Assembly (NCBI GenBank): GCA_009781915.1
Contig: WQUW01000011.1
Span: 1-38,376 of the forward strand
Direction of reading: 5' to 3'
DNA: 38,376 nucleotides
Source of the DNA: Treponema sp.
GTDB taxonomy: Bacteria > Spirochaetota > Spirochaetia > Treponematales > Breznakiellaceae
In this document: positions 1 to 8,083 of the stretch, piece after piece
Numbering within the stretch: position 1 is the stretch's first letter
Layout: each line of letters opens with the position of its first letter
The notes under the pieces: generated by a model
Told to the model about the DNA's origin: nothing
What the model saw: only the letters and a program-made list of their open reading frames with translations
Database searches by the model: none
Position numbers and translations under genes: made by a program

Positions 1-58
1 AGAACTCAACCGCAGATTCCTTGAACTCACTCGTGTAACTTTTTCTTCGTTTCCTCAT
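1..58 (-). mobile_element. 5' end of an IS3-family-like transposase OrfA, cut by window edge
   Basis: Reverse complement of 1-58 reads ATG AGG AAA CGA ... = MRKRRKSYTSEFKESAVEF, typical of IS3/IS150-type OrfA N-termini; preceded by aaggagag SD. IS terminus probably lies around 93-121 (tgaacttcccccgtttgagtggacaca on the minus strand). Confidence 0.6.
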
Positions 59-87
59 GATTTACTCTCCTTAGGTTTATCATGAGC

Positions 88-837
88 TTAACTTTGTGTC
101 CACTCAAACGGGGGAAGTTCAGTCAGCCTGTAGCCCAGCCGCTGTACTACCTCGACCATGCCGCCAAAGCCCGGATCGTCCCATGACGCGAGGTGCGCCA
201 CTCTAAGCTGTACGCCTGCCGTCAGGTCGGGGATGCCAAAGTAATTAAACCCAAAAAGAGCGTGCCCGTTGGAACCAATGTTGTAGGCGAAAACAGCGTT
301 GAACATGGGATGCTAGTATGTCGCGCCGAACATTGCCCGCTCGATAAGCTGCCGCTCCGTGCCGCCTTCGGTGCGGAACACGACCCCAACGGTAAGGCCG
401 GGCAAGGGCGTAGAGTACTGAAGGCGGAAACCGGTAACCTTGTCGAAGTACCACTGGTGGTCGGGGTCAAGGCTTACAACCCACAGGGGGCTAGAGATGC
501 GCCCCATGGTAAGGCGCGGGCCCTGCATCACATCAACCCAGCCGTACACGCCTTCCAGAATTACTTCCCCGCCGCCTGACAGGTCGGTTTGGAAACTGGT
601 GTCCAGCCTTGCCCCGGCGTTTGGCCTGTTGAACGTGGCCGCCAGATTAAACACAGGCTCGCCCTCCCTGCGGTGGTGGGGGTAGATGGTGTTTTCCTGA
701 TGGCTGCCGTCTCTGGCGTTACCGTAGGGAATTTCCATCTGGACACCAGCGTACAGACTGCCGCTGAACGTGAGCTGGGCGAAAGCGCTGGCAGCGGAAA
801 CACTGAACAGCAGGGCAAAAATAATAAAATTTTTCAT
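88..837 (-). pseudogene. Truncated outer-membrane beta-barrel-like protein gene with internal TAG
   Basis: ORF 313-858 (signal peptide MKNFIIFALLFSVSAASAFAQ) and ORF 88-306 are in the same frame, separated by TAG at 313-315 and two codons; the C-terminus runs into the putative IS end. Confidence 0.65.
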
Positions 838-857
838 GTGGTCTCCTTGGAACGGCA

Positions 858-1253
858 TTATAAAAATGCTCCGGTGTTTACCAAAGCGTTTTCCCCAGCT
901 TCCCGTATCGCGTTGCGGGTAATGGTCGCGCCCGACATGCCATCCAGGAAACCAAAGGAATTGGTGATTATTACCATTCTTGGCGCGTTCTGCAAAAGCA
1001 TATTTGTATGAGACGGGGTTTCTCTGGGAGCGTTGATTGTCGCTTCGGTAATTCTACCGTTCTGCACCATGACCGTTACCGTGATGGTTCCGCCCCAACC
1101 TCTGGCTGTACCGGTACCCCTGTTTGTAACATTCTGACCCCCCGATGTTACCCACTCTGGAGCCGTGTCAAAATCATATTCAATTATGCACGAGCTGAAC
1201 AAAACAAGAATTGCCGCCAGCGCAGGCGCTAAAGCGCAAGTTTTTCTTGCCAT
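858..1253 (-). CDS. FMN-binding domain lipoprotein (FMN_bind-like)
   Basis: Lipobox-like LFSSC; C-terminal DGMSGATIT matches the ApbE flavinylation motif; start MARKTCALAP at 1253. Confidence 0.75.
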   Translation of the reverse strand: MARKTCALAPALAAILVLFSSCIIEYDFDTAPEWVTSGGQNVTNRGTGTARGWGGTITVTVMVQNGRITEATINAPRETPSHTNMLLQNAPRMVIITNSFGFLDGMSGATITRNAIREAGENALVNTGAFL

Positions 1254-1254
1254 A

Positions 1255-1749
1255 TTAGTTTCCTCCTTCCATCGGGTGGCTTGCTCTAATTTGAGCCAGA
1301 GCATCGAGGCCGGCTTCCCTGATTCCGTTAAAGGTAAGAGTCGCTCCACCTACCACATCCATCCCGACCTGATATCCCAAAAGTTCAAAAGTGTTCCTGT
1401 CTCGGGCTACACCCGGCATTCTTTCCAATAGCCGCCCAGCGATAATTGTTGATTCAGCGTGATTCCCGATTTCCACAGATGTAATGAACCTGTTATTCAC
1501 GATTACAGTTACGGGTATCAGTGTACCAACTCCCGGCTCATACGGCCCTTCCTTTGCCGCTTTTCCATCATGACCAGGGTCAGCGGCATAACCGACACCA
1601 TAACCTGTAGCTGTGAATGGGCCGCCGTCAGCAATCCCTTCAAGAGGTTCTCCGGTAATTTCTGGTTCTATGGGATAAGAAATGGGGCAACCGATAAAAA
1701 CGAGCACTGCCATTAACGCGACGGCGATCAGACTAAGCATTTTCTTCAT
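1255..1749 (-). CDS. FMN-binding domain lipoprotein (FMN_bind-like), paralogue
   Basis: Lipobox-like LVFIGC; DVVGGATLTFNGIREAGLDAL resembles the FMN_bind motif; start MKKMLSLIAV. Confidence 0.72.
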   Translation of the reverse strand: MKKMLSLIAVALMAVLVFIGCPISYPIEPEITGEPLEGIADGGPFTATGYGVGYAADPGHDGKAAKEGPYEPGVGTLIPVTVIVNNRFITSVEIGNHAESTIIAGRLLERMPGVARDRNTFELLGYQVGMDVVGGATLTFNGIREAGLDALAQIRASHPMEGGN

Positions 1750-1785
1750 TACCTTCTCCATCCATGTGATTAATTGATTTAAGAA

Positions 1786-1816
1786 GAGGTTCCAAAATAT
1801 TGAATTTTGGAACCTC
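1786..1816. repeat. 13-bp stem hairpin gaggttccaaaat-attga-attttggaacctc
   Basis: Perfect inverted repeat read directly; lies between the FAD protein gene and the FMN_bind gene. Confidence 0.8.
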
Positions 1817-1852
1817 CAATTACGTATGGAAACGTGGTTTAACTGGCGGCGG

Positions 1853-3625
1853 TTAAGGCGCCAGTTGCCTCATTACCTCCAGAGCAGCCGCATGGCCTAT
1901 GCCGGGGTAAATTGTCACAGAAGTACCGCCCAAATAGTGCTGATCAAACAGATCGCGATTTGAGGCTCCGCCTACCGCAAAAAGGCCGGGAATAATGACT
2001 CCAGCGCGGTTGTACACAGCGCCAACGGAATTGGTTATTACTCCGCCAAAAGTATCCCAGCCGGAAGGATAGATGCGAATAGCATAAAAGGTACTCCCGG
2101 TAATCAGAAGGGCGTTGTCTTCGAGCTTTCCGCGTCCAATCGGCGGCCAATAAGCGGCTGACGCCTGTACGGTAATTGGGTCGACCCATGTGGCAGCGGC
2201 CACTGCTGTGTTATATGCAACAACCTCGGCAATGAACGCATCCTGGACAGCAGTGTTACCGGGGAACATCAGGGCGGCAAGGCCAGCGATGCTGGTGGAG
2301 CTCACAATTTCACTGCTAATCGGATTCCATGATTCCGCTGCCGCTCTTTCGGCGGCGAATGCTAGCCATTCCTGGGTGGTTCTTCCGGCTATCACCGCAG
2401 GGTTAGCTCCGTCCATCACCTGAGGAAGAGTGTCGGTGTAGATCCAATACGGAGGCCTATTGAGCGTCATCATGCGTGCTGCGCCACGGCCGGAGTTAAT
2501 GTCGTTTTCGGCCCTGAAGCGGCGGCCTTCGCCGGTAACAACTATGCTGTTAGGTACCATGGGAAGAAGCGCCGGAGCGTTAAAGGCATCTGTCGAATTT
2601 GAGTTGATGGCAAAGGCCGCATGGAATCTATTGTCGTTGAACCACGCCCTGCCAAAAGCCGCGTTGGAAACCGCGCCAAACCCACCCATGAACACGGCGG
2701 CATTGGCATCGTCTCTCATTATCTCGATACCAAGGCCATCAAGATTCAGCGCCTGCGCCCTCATCATAAATTCGGATAGATACACGGCAGGCTGATTTTC
2801 TGAATCATCTTCCCACTCGGCAAGCAGAGCGAGATTGTTGCCGGCATTGCCTGTCGCCATGATAACGTACCTTGCCCGGACGTCATAAACCCTGTCATTC
2901 AGCCGTATTTGTACGCCGACGACGCTATTGCCGTACGGCCCCAACAGTGGAGCGGTAAATAAGCCTACGGCTGTGGCATTTAGCAGTATTGAGTCCTGCC
3001 CATACCTGGCCCTTGCCGCAGCGGTCATTCTTTCCATTACCGCCCTGCCGCTGCCGGGGGCGATTTGGACACCAAGGCTTTCGATAAGGTCGCGGCTAGG
3101 AAGCGCATTCGATGCCGCCGTCCACAGTTTGTCCATAAAGGGGTAGACAGGTACGCCGCCTACGCGCCTAACGGTAGTTGCCGTATGGTTTTGGTGGAGC
3201 GAATCGGCATTTCCCCGCATTTCGTTATAATGCCATGTTTCAAATAGCACTCTGGTTCCGGTGTTAGCAGCCTGAGCAGCAGGAGCTCTCGTCGGATGCC
3301 CCGCAAACAGCATGTTGGCATTGTTAAAAATACCGCCAGCAGTATTGCTAAGCCCGCCTGTAATGGCTGCCCGTTCGATGAACAGGATATCCAGTTCCCT
3401 TCCCACAATACTGGGGCCCAACTCCTTTAGCGCAAAGAAAGAGGCAAAACCAGTAATGCCTGTTCCGACCACTATTACGTCGTATTCCCTGTAGGGATCA
3501 AACGCTGGAGCCTGGGGAAAATGGTTGTGGGTGGTGTTGACAATTTCGTCAGCACATCCAGCAAAAACCATCGCCATCATCATAATCAGGGCAACAGCGC
3601 CCGATCTGATCCATCTTCTCTTCAT
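1853..3625 (-). CDS. Secreted FAD-dependent oxidoreductase (fumarate/urocanate reductase-like flavoprotein subunit), lipoprotein
   Basis: 590 aa; lipobox MVFAGC; Rossmann motif YDVIVVGTGITGFASFFAL; C-terminal FAVGGASN...GGTSVTIYPGIGHAAALEV typical of the FAD_binding_2 family. Confidence 0.8.
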   Translation of the reverse strand: MKRRWIRSGAVALIMMMAMVFAGCADEIVNTTHNHFPQAPAFDPYREYDVIVVGTGITGFASFFALKELGPSIVGRELDILFIERAAITGGLSNTAGGIFNNANMLFAGHPTRAPAAQAANTGTRVLFETWHYNEMRGNADSLHQNHTATTVRRVGGVPVYPFMDKLWTAASNALPSRDLIESLGVQIAPGSGRAVMERMTAAARARYGQDSILLNATAVGLFTAPLLGPYGNSVVGVQIRLNDRVYDVRARYVIMATGNAGNNLALLAEWEDDSENQPAVYLSEFMMRAQALNLDGLGIEIMRDDANAAVFMGGFGAVSNAAFGRAWFNDNRFHAAFAINSNSTDAFNAPALLPMVPNSIVVTGEGRRFRAENDINSGRGAARMMTLNRPPYWIYTDTLPQVMDGANPAVIAGRTTQEWLAFAAERAAAESWNPISSEIVSSTSIAGLAALMFPGNTAVQDAFIAEVVAYNTAVAAATWVDPITVQASAAYWPPIGRGKLEDNALLITGSTFYAIRIYPSGWDTFGGVITNSVGAVYNRAGVIIPGLFAVGGASNRDLFDQHYLGGTSVTIYPGIGHAAALEVMRQLAP

Positions 3626-3694
3626 CTTCTACCTCCGTACATTTCTTCTAAAAATATTTTCACAGGCATACGCCCGCGAATGCCACTGAGTCCG

Positions 3695-3868
3695 TTTCGA
3701 ACCTCGGTTAGGTTCGGAATGGGCTTTGGGAGAAAGCGGCTGTAAGCCGTTTTCTCCGCTAAGTCTAAGGTAGCTGTTCCAAAATCTGACATTTTGGAAC
3801 AGCCTCTCGTGGCAACTGTCAAAACCTATAGGTTTTGACAGTTGCTTGGGCAGGGTAAACGGCCCTGC
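3695..3868. repeat. Cluster of five tandem hairpins
   Basis: Inverted repeats at 3695-3719, 3730-3756, 3773-3803 (13-bp stem), 3812-3845 (34-bp perfect palindrome) and 3850-3868. Confidence 0.75.
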
Positions 3869-3955
3869 TGGACAGGTCAGACTGCCGGATCAAGCGGCGG
3901 GCTTTGCGGCGCAGAAATCAATGTTCAGAGTTTCGCCACGCCAAGCCGCAGATAG

Positions 3956-4069
3956 CGGGAAAACACTATCCGCGCGGTACTTCAACTCTTGGTTGAACTT
4001 AGTGAACGGGATGTGGAAACGGTGCTTGCCGTTACGAAAGTGCTGGAAGCCCGCGCGGAAGGAACCTAA
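3956..4069 (+). pseudogene. Possible remnant of a small regulator/antitoxin-like protein C-terminus
   Basis: Frame reads RENTIRAVLQLLVELSERDVETVLAVTKVLEARAEGT*, amphipathic and coding-like, but with no start codon and a TAG immediately upstream. Confidence 0.3.
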
Positions 4070-4088
4070 CGCCAGCCGCCTCGCGCAG

Positions 4089-4111
4089 CATTCCCGGCTC
4101 CGCCGGGAATG
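4089..4111. repeat. 10-bp perfect hairpin cattcccggc-tcc-gccgggaatg
   Basis: Inverted repeat read directly. Confidence 0.7.
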
Positions 4112-4122
4112 CCCCCAGCGAT

Positions 4123-4166
4123 GCCCCCGCCGTGCGTGAGCCAGCCGTACAATGCCCGGCGGGGGG
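4123..4166 (-). terminator. GC-rich hairpin downstream of polB; short relative of the large IR element
   Basis: gcccccgccg ... cggcgggggg stem; contains ccccgccgtgcgtgagc and acaatgcccggc, shared with the 22.1-kb element. Confidence 0.5.
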
Positions 4167-4170
4167 CGGC

Positions 4171-6744
4171 CTACAGCCCCAGTTCCATCTGACCATCCCT
4201 AAAGTAGCCCCGTCCCGGCGAGGGGAACAGTTCAGCGCCCCAGCCCGCCGCTGAAGCGATGGAACGGGCCGCCGGAAGCACTTGGGAATCGGCGTAGTGG
4301 TCGTAGTCCAAAGGCGCGTGGGAAAGAGGCTGGCGCTGTTCGTCTGCCGAGGGCTGGGGGCCGTTGATTGTCCAGACATACTCTACCGTGCCCCGCCTGT
4401 TTTTCCAGCCAAGGGCCCGCGCCGCTTTTACTTGGGGCGGCGTGGAAGCCGTGTAAGCTTCCGGGGCGCGGGAAAGGCGCTTGCGGTACACTAGCTCTCC
4501 GTCAAGTTTTCCCCGCCTCATGTCGTTAAGGATGGCGTACACTTCGCGCGCAAACTCCCCTTCGCCGCAGCCGGAGAAAACCAGTTCCAGAAGCTCCAGT
4601 TGAATGCGCCGCGCAAGGGGCGTATAATCGCTTCTGACTGCCTCCATGCCTTTAACTTCCACGGAAAGACCGCCCTCGCGGTTTAGCAGGTGGCCCCCGT
4701 AGCCCTTAGCCCTGCCCCGGCTTTCGTCCGAGTTTCTTAAAGGCGGAATCATGAAGCGCCTGTATGCTTTTTCAAACCGCATATCCAGAAAGGATTCCAC
4801 ATCGTACTCGTCCCTCGCCTGCCGCGCGATAACGGCGTTCAGTTCACGGGTACTGCTCTTTCCCCATTCAAAAAAATCATCGTAGGCGGCGCTGTCCCCA
4901 AGACCGGTCTGCACAAAAAGGGAATCGGTGTCGCCGTAAAGCACCCGGAACCCTTCGCGGGTAAACCAGTCGCGGGAAACGTGCAGCCACTTCCTGGCAA
5001 AAGACGTTATCGCCCCGGCTAACTGCGAGCGCCCGTAGCGGCACTTTGGCGTTCCCAGTACGCCGTAAAAACTGTTCATCAAAATCTTGTACACAAAACT
5101 GGCTTCCTCGTCCCCAGCGTCCAAGGCGCGGCGGCGGGCGGCGAAATATCTTTCAATCAGTTCCGGCAAGATTCCCCTTTCCCGTGAAAAGGCCGCCCCG
5201 TTAGGCGCTACGATTGCCCGTTCTCCACGGGCCCGCGCATGCGCCAAGGGATCGATGTTAAAACTCAGCATGATGCTGGGGTAAAGGCTGCGGAAATCAA
5301 AAACCGCCACGTTGGAAAAAAGCCCTGGCGAAGGTTCCAGCACCGTTCCCCCGGAAGCGCCGGACACCGGGCGGCTTGGGTCAAGGGGAACGGGGGCGAT
5401 GCCCCTGTAGCGCAGTTCCATCGCGTAGACGCGCTCAAAACTCACCACGCTCGTCCATGCCTTGTCCAGAGACACACCGGTAAGGCTTGCCCGTTCCACA
5501 GTCAGGTTGAAAAGGCCCGTCTTTTCAAGGATTTCCAGAACCAGCTCGGCGTCCCTCCCGCAATAGCGCCCAAAGCGGGCCGGGTCTTTGTGATACAGCT
5601 CCTTTAACTCGGCGATTTTGTTGCCGCCGCTTGAAGAAACAAGTTTGCCCTCGCCCAGTACGGATTTCGCTACCGCTTCCAGCGAAAACCCGTCCAGACT
5701 GCCGCCCTGCCAGCCCTTTGGGCCTGAGCGAAAAATCCGCAGTGCGTCCACTATCTGCCGGCCCGGAACAAGCGCCGCCGCAGACCGCCGCCTGCCGCTT
5801 TCGTCCCCGTCTTTCAAGGCGGGGAAAAATTTCGCCTCATCTTCGCAACGGCTCAGAGTGAAGGGAATGCGGTGAAAGGCGCAGCGTTCAGCAAGGCGGG
5901 GAAAATCAAAATCCAGAAAGTTCCAGCCGGTAATGACATCCGGGTCTAGCCTTCGTATATCCTGAAGGAAGGCGGCAAGAAGGGAAGCTTCGGCGGGATG
6001 AAAAAAGATTCCCTCATTGGGGGATCGGGCATCGGGGGCGGGGGAAGGAGCAAGCACCCGTACAACACTGCCTCCGACAGAACTGTCGCTAGCAACACTG
6101 TCGCTGACAGCGCTATCGCTGGCTTTGCCCCCGGCCTTGCCGCCATTCGCCTGCCAGACGCTTATGCCCGCCGCCAGAATGGTTCCGTTCTGCACATCGG
6201 TTTCAATATCGACCGAGGCGACTTTAAGCGAAACCCTGCTTTCACTGGCGGGGCATATCCGCGGGCGGGGAAAAACGAGGTCAACAAAGCGTCCGGGCCT
6301 TGTTTCGCCTTCAAGGTCTACGGGGCCCTTGATACGATTCATGATGAAGTACGCTTCCGGCGGCTTTATGTCACCATCGGGGCTGGCTATGCCGGCCTGT
6401 TCCAGCAGCCTTCCGGCGGCGCTGTAATCACGGTAGTGGGAGAACGTGAGCAAAAGCAGCGCTTCCCTGCCGTCGAATGCTTCAAGGGCGGCGGCGGTCA
6501 GGGGTTCGCTCGTTTCATACTTTAGCGAGGCGAGAACACGCTTTGCCCTGCCTTCTTCCCCGGCGGGGATGTGAAGGGACGGCCGCCATGCGGCATCGAC
6601 AGCGGCAAAGGAGCGTCCGTCTTCAAGGCGGCCTACGAGGTAGAGCCGGTCGCGGCGCGTGTCGGCGTAGCAGTGGACAACAAACCCACGGGCTTTCATT
6701 GTAATTGTATGGTACGCAAGCGGCGGGGTAAAGTCCACCCGCAT
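4171..6744 (-). CDS. polB: Family-B DNA polymerase (PolB / Pol II-like)
   Basis: DIET exonuclease motif, DFRSLYPSIM, KILMNSFYGVLG and YGDTDSLFV motifs; start may be the internal M at MKARGF. Confidence 0.88.
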   Translation of the reverse strand: MRVDFTPPLAYHTITMKARGFVVHCYADTRRDRLYLVGRLEDGRSFAAVDAAWRPSLHIPAGEEGRAKRVLASLKYETSEPLTAAALEAFDGREALLLLTFSHYRDYSAAGRLLEQAGIASPDGDIKPPEAYFIMNRIKGPVDLEGETRPGRFVDLVFPRPRICPASESRVSLKVASVDIETDVQNGTILAAGISVWQANGGKAGGKASDSAVSDSVASDSSVGGSVVRVLAPSPAPDARSPNEGIFFHPAEASLLAAFLQDIRRLDPDVITGWNFLDFDFPRLAERCAFHRIPFTLSRCEDEAKFFPALKDGDESGRRRSAAALVPGRQIVDALRIFRSGPKGWQGGSLDGFSLEAVAKSVLGEGKLVSSSGGNKIAELKELYHKDPARFGRYCGRDAELVLEILEKTGLFNLTVERASLTGVSLDKAWTSVVSFERVYAMELRYRGIAPVPLDPSRPVSGASGGTVLEPSPGLFSNVAVFDFRSLYPSIMLSFNIDPLAHARARGERAIVAPNGAAFSRERGILPELIERYFAARRRALDAGDEEASFVYKILMNSFYGVLGTPKCRYGRSQLAGAITSFARKWLHVSRDWFTREGFRVLYGDTDSLFVQTGLGDSAAYDDFFEWGKSSTRELNAVIARQARDEYDVESFLDMRFEKAYRRFMIPPLRNSDESRGRAKGYGGHLLNREGGLSVEVKGMEAVRSDYTPLARRIQLELLELVFSGCGEGEFAREVYAILNDMRRGKLDGELVYRKRLSRAPEAYTASTPPQVKAARALGWKNRRGTVEYVWTINGPQPSADEQRQPLSHAPLDYDHYADSQVLPAARSIASAAGWGAELFPSPGRGYFRDGQMELGL

Positions 6745-6769
6745 TTCCGCTTTTCCAGTTATATTTTGC

Positions 6770-6797
6770 TTGACAGCGCAAAGGGGCGTGGTATAAT
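6770..6797 (+). promoter_or_regulatory. Sigma-70-type promoter for glycerol dehydrogenase gene
   Basis: TTGACA (6770-6775), 16-bp spacer, TATAAT (6792-6797); SD ggaaaggag before ATG 6838. Confidence 0.8.
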
Positions 6798-6837
6798 AAT
6801 GCGAGCATTAACACATGATATGGAAAGGAGAATTAAA

Positions 6838-7935
6838 ATGAGCAAGAGAAGCATTATTTCACCGGCAAAGTATGTGCAAGGCCCGGGAGAAATCGGGAAT
6901 TTGGCGGCATACTTTAAAACTCTGGGGCAAAAAAAGGCGTTTTTGCTTTTTAGCCCGTCCAACCTGCGTAACAATAAAGAAAAAGTTACGGCGGGCTTTG
7001 ACGCGGAGGGCATTGCGTATGAGGCCGTTCAGTTTGGCGGCGAATGCAGCAAGGCAGAAATTGAACGCCAGCGGGGGCTTTTGGGAAATGCCGATGTGGT
7101 AATTGGCATTGGCGGTGGTAAGGTCATTGACACGGCAAAGGCCGTGGCGTACTACTCCAAACTGCCTGTCATTGTCGCCCCGACTGTCGCGTCCACAGAC
7201 GCGCCGTGCAGCGCGCTGGCTGTGCTTTACAAGGATGGCGGCGAGTTTGACGAATATTTGCTGTTGCCGTCAAACCCAAACTGTGTTGTTCTGGACACCA
7301 CCATCATAGCCGCCGCCCCCTCCCGTCTGCTTGTTGCCGGAATGGGTGATGCCTTGGCTACCTATTTTGAAGCCCGCGCCTCCAATGCCTCGCAGAAGCA
7401 AACAATGGCCGGAGGACTCAGCAGCCTTTCGGCAATGGCGCTGGCAAGGCTTTCCTATGACACCCTCCTTCGAGACGGCCTTAAGGCCAAAATGTCCGTA
7501 GACGCGGGCATGGTTTCCGCCGCTGTTGAAAACATTATCGAGGCCAACACATTTCTTTCCGGCATTGGCTTTGAAAGCGGAGGCATTGCGGCGGCCCACG
7601 CCATCCACAACGGCCTTACAGTCCTGCATGAAACCCACGACTACTACCACGGCGAGAAGGTAGCCTTTGGCGTCATTGCCCAGTTGGCGCTGGAAAATCT
7701 CTGCCTTGACGAAATTTCCACGGTGGTTAATTTCTGCGCATCCGTTGGCCTTCCCACAACGCTGGCGCAGATTGGCATTAAAGAGGTAACGCCCGAAAAG
7801 CTCATGGCGGTTGCCCGCGCGGCTTGCGCCCCCGGAGAAACCACCCACAATATGCCCTTTGCCGTTACGCCGGAGGCAGTTTGTAGCGCAATGATTGTCG
7901 CGGACAAGCTGGGACAGGCCGTAAGCCGCCGGTAA
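6838..7935 (+). CDS. gldA: Glycerol dehydrogenase (iron-containing alcohol dehydrogenase family)
   Basis: GIGGGKVIDTAKAVA, APTVASTDAPCSALAVLY, GLTVLHETHDYYHGEKVAFG motifs; strong SD at the ATG 6838. Confidence 0.9.
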   Translation: MSKRSIISPAKYVQGPGEIGNLAAYFKTLGQKKAFLLFSPSNLRNNKEKVTAGFDAEGIAYEAVQFGGECSKAEIERQRGLLGNADVVIGIGGGKVIDTAKAVAYYSKLPVIVAPTVASTDAPCSALAVLYKDGGEFDEYLLLPSNPNCVVLDTTIIAAAPSRLLVAGMGDALATYFEARASNASQKQTMAGGLSSLSAMALARLSYDTLLRDGLKAKMSVDAGMVSAAVENIIEANTFLSGIGFESGGIAAAHAIHNGLTVLHETHDYYHGEKVAFGVIAQLALENLCLDEISTVVNFCASVGLPTTLAQIGIKEVTPEKLMAVARAACAPGETTHNMPFAVTPEAVCSAMIVADKLGQAVSRR

Positions 7936-7950
7936 CCAGTCTTGACTCAT

Positions 7951-7982
7951 GCGCCGCCCTGTTGCCGGAGGCGGCGCTTTTC
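7951..7982 (+). terminator. Intrinsic terminator after gldA
   Basis: gcgccgcc ... ggcggcgc hairpin followed by tttt. Confidence 0.75.
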
Positions 7983-7987
7983 CGCCC

Positions 7988-8016
7988 TTGCCACGCCGCC
8001 GTGTTCCGTGTATAAT
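7988..8016 (+). promoter_or_regulatory. Promoter for DEAH-box helicase gene
   Basis: TTGCCA, 17-bp spacer, TATAAT. Confidence 0.6.
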
Positions 8017-8083
8017 CTAACCTATTACTTAAAAAGGCCGCTTTTCTGGAGCCTGTGGTTTTTGGAAAGCCTAGACTATCGAC

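Noticed and set aside
313-315. In-frame TAG as possible stop-codon recoding (pyrrolysine or reassigned amber)
   Set aside because: TAG is used as a normal terminal stop in this window (e.g. rsh at 18988-18990, the PepSY paralogue at 22099, the Gly-rich gene at 25942), and this gene also abuts an IS, so decay is simpler.
3812-3845. Palindromes considered as integron attC sites
   Set aside because: No clear RYYYAAC/GTTRRRY core pairs and no cassette ORFs or integrase seen.
3846-4139. 97-aa plus-strand ORF
   Set aside because: Composition not protein-like; spans hairpins and a different coding-like frame.
5998-6525. 175-aa plus-strand ORF inside polB
   Set aside because: Antisense to conserved polymerase exonuclease coding sequence.
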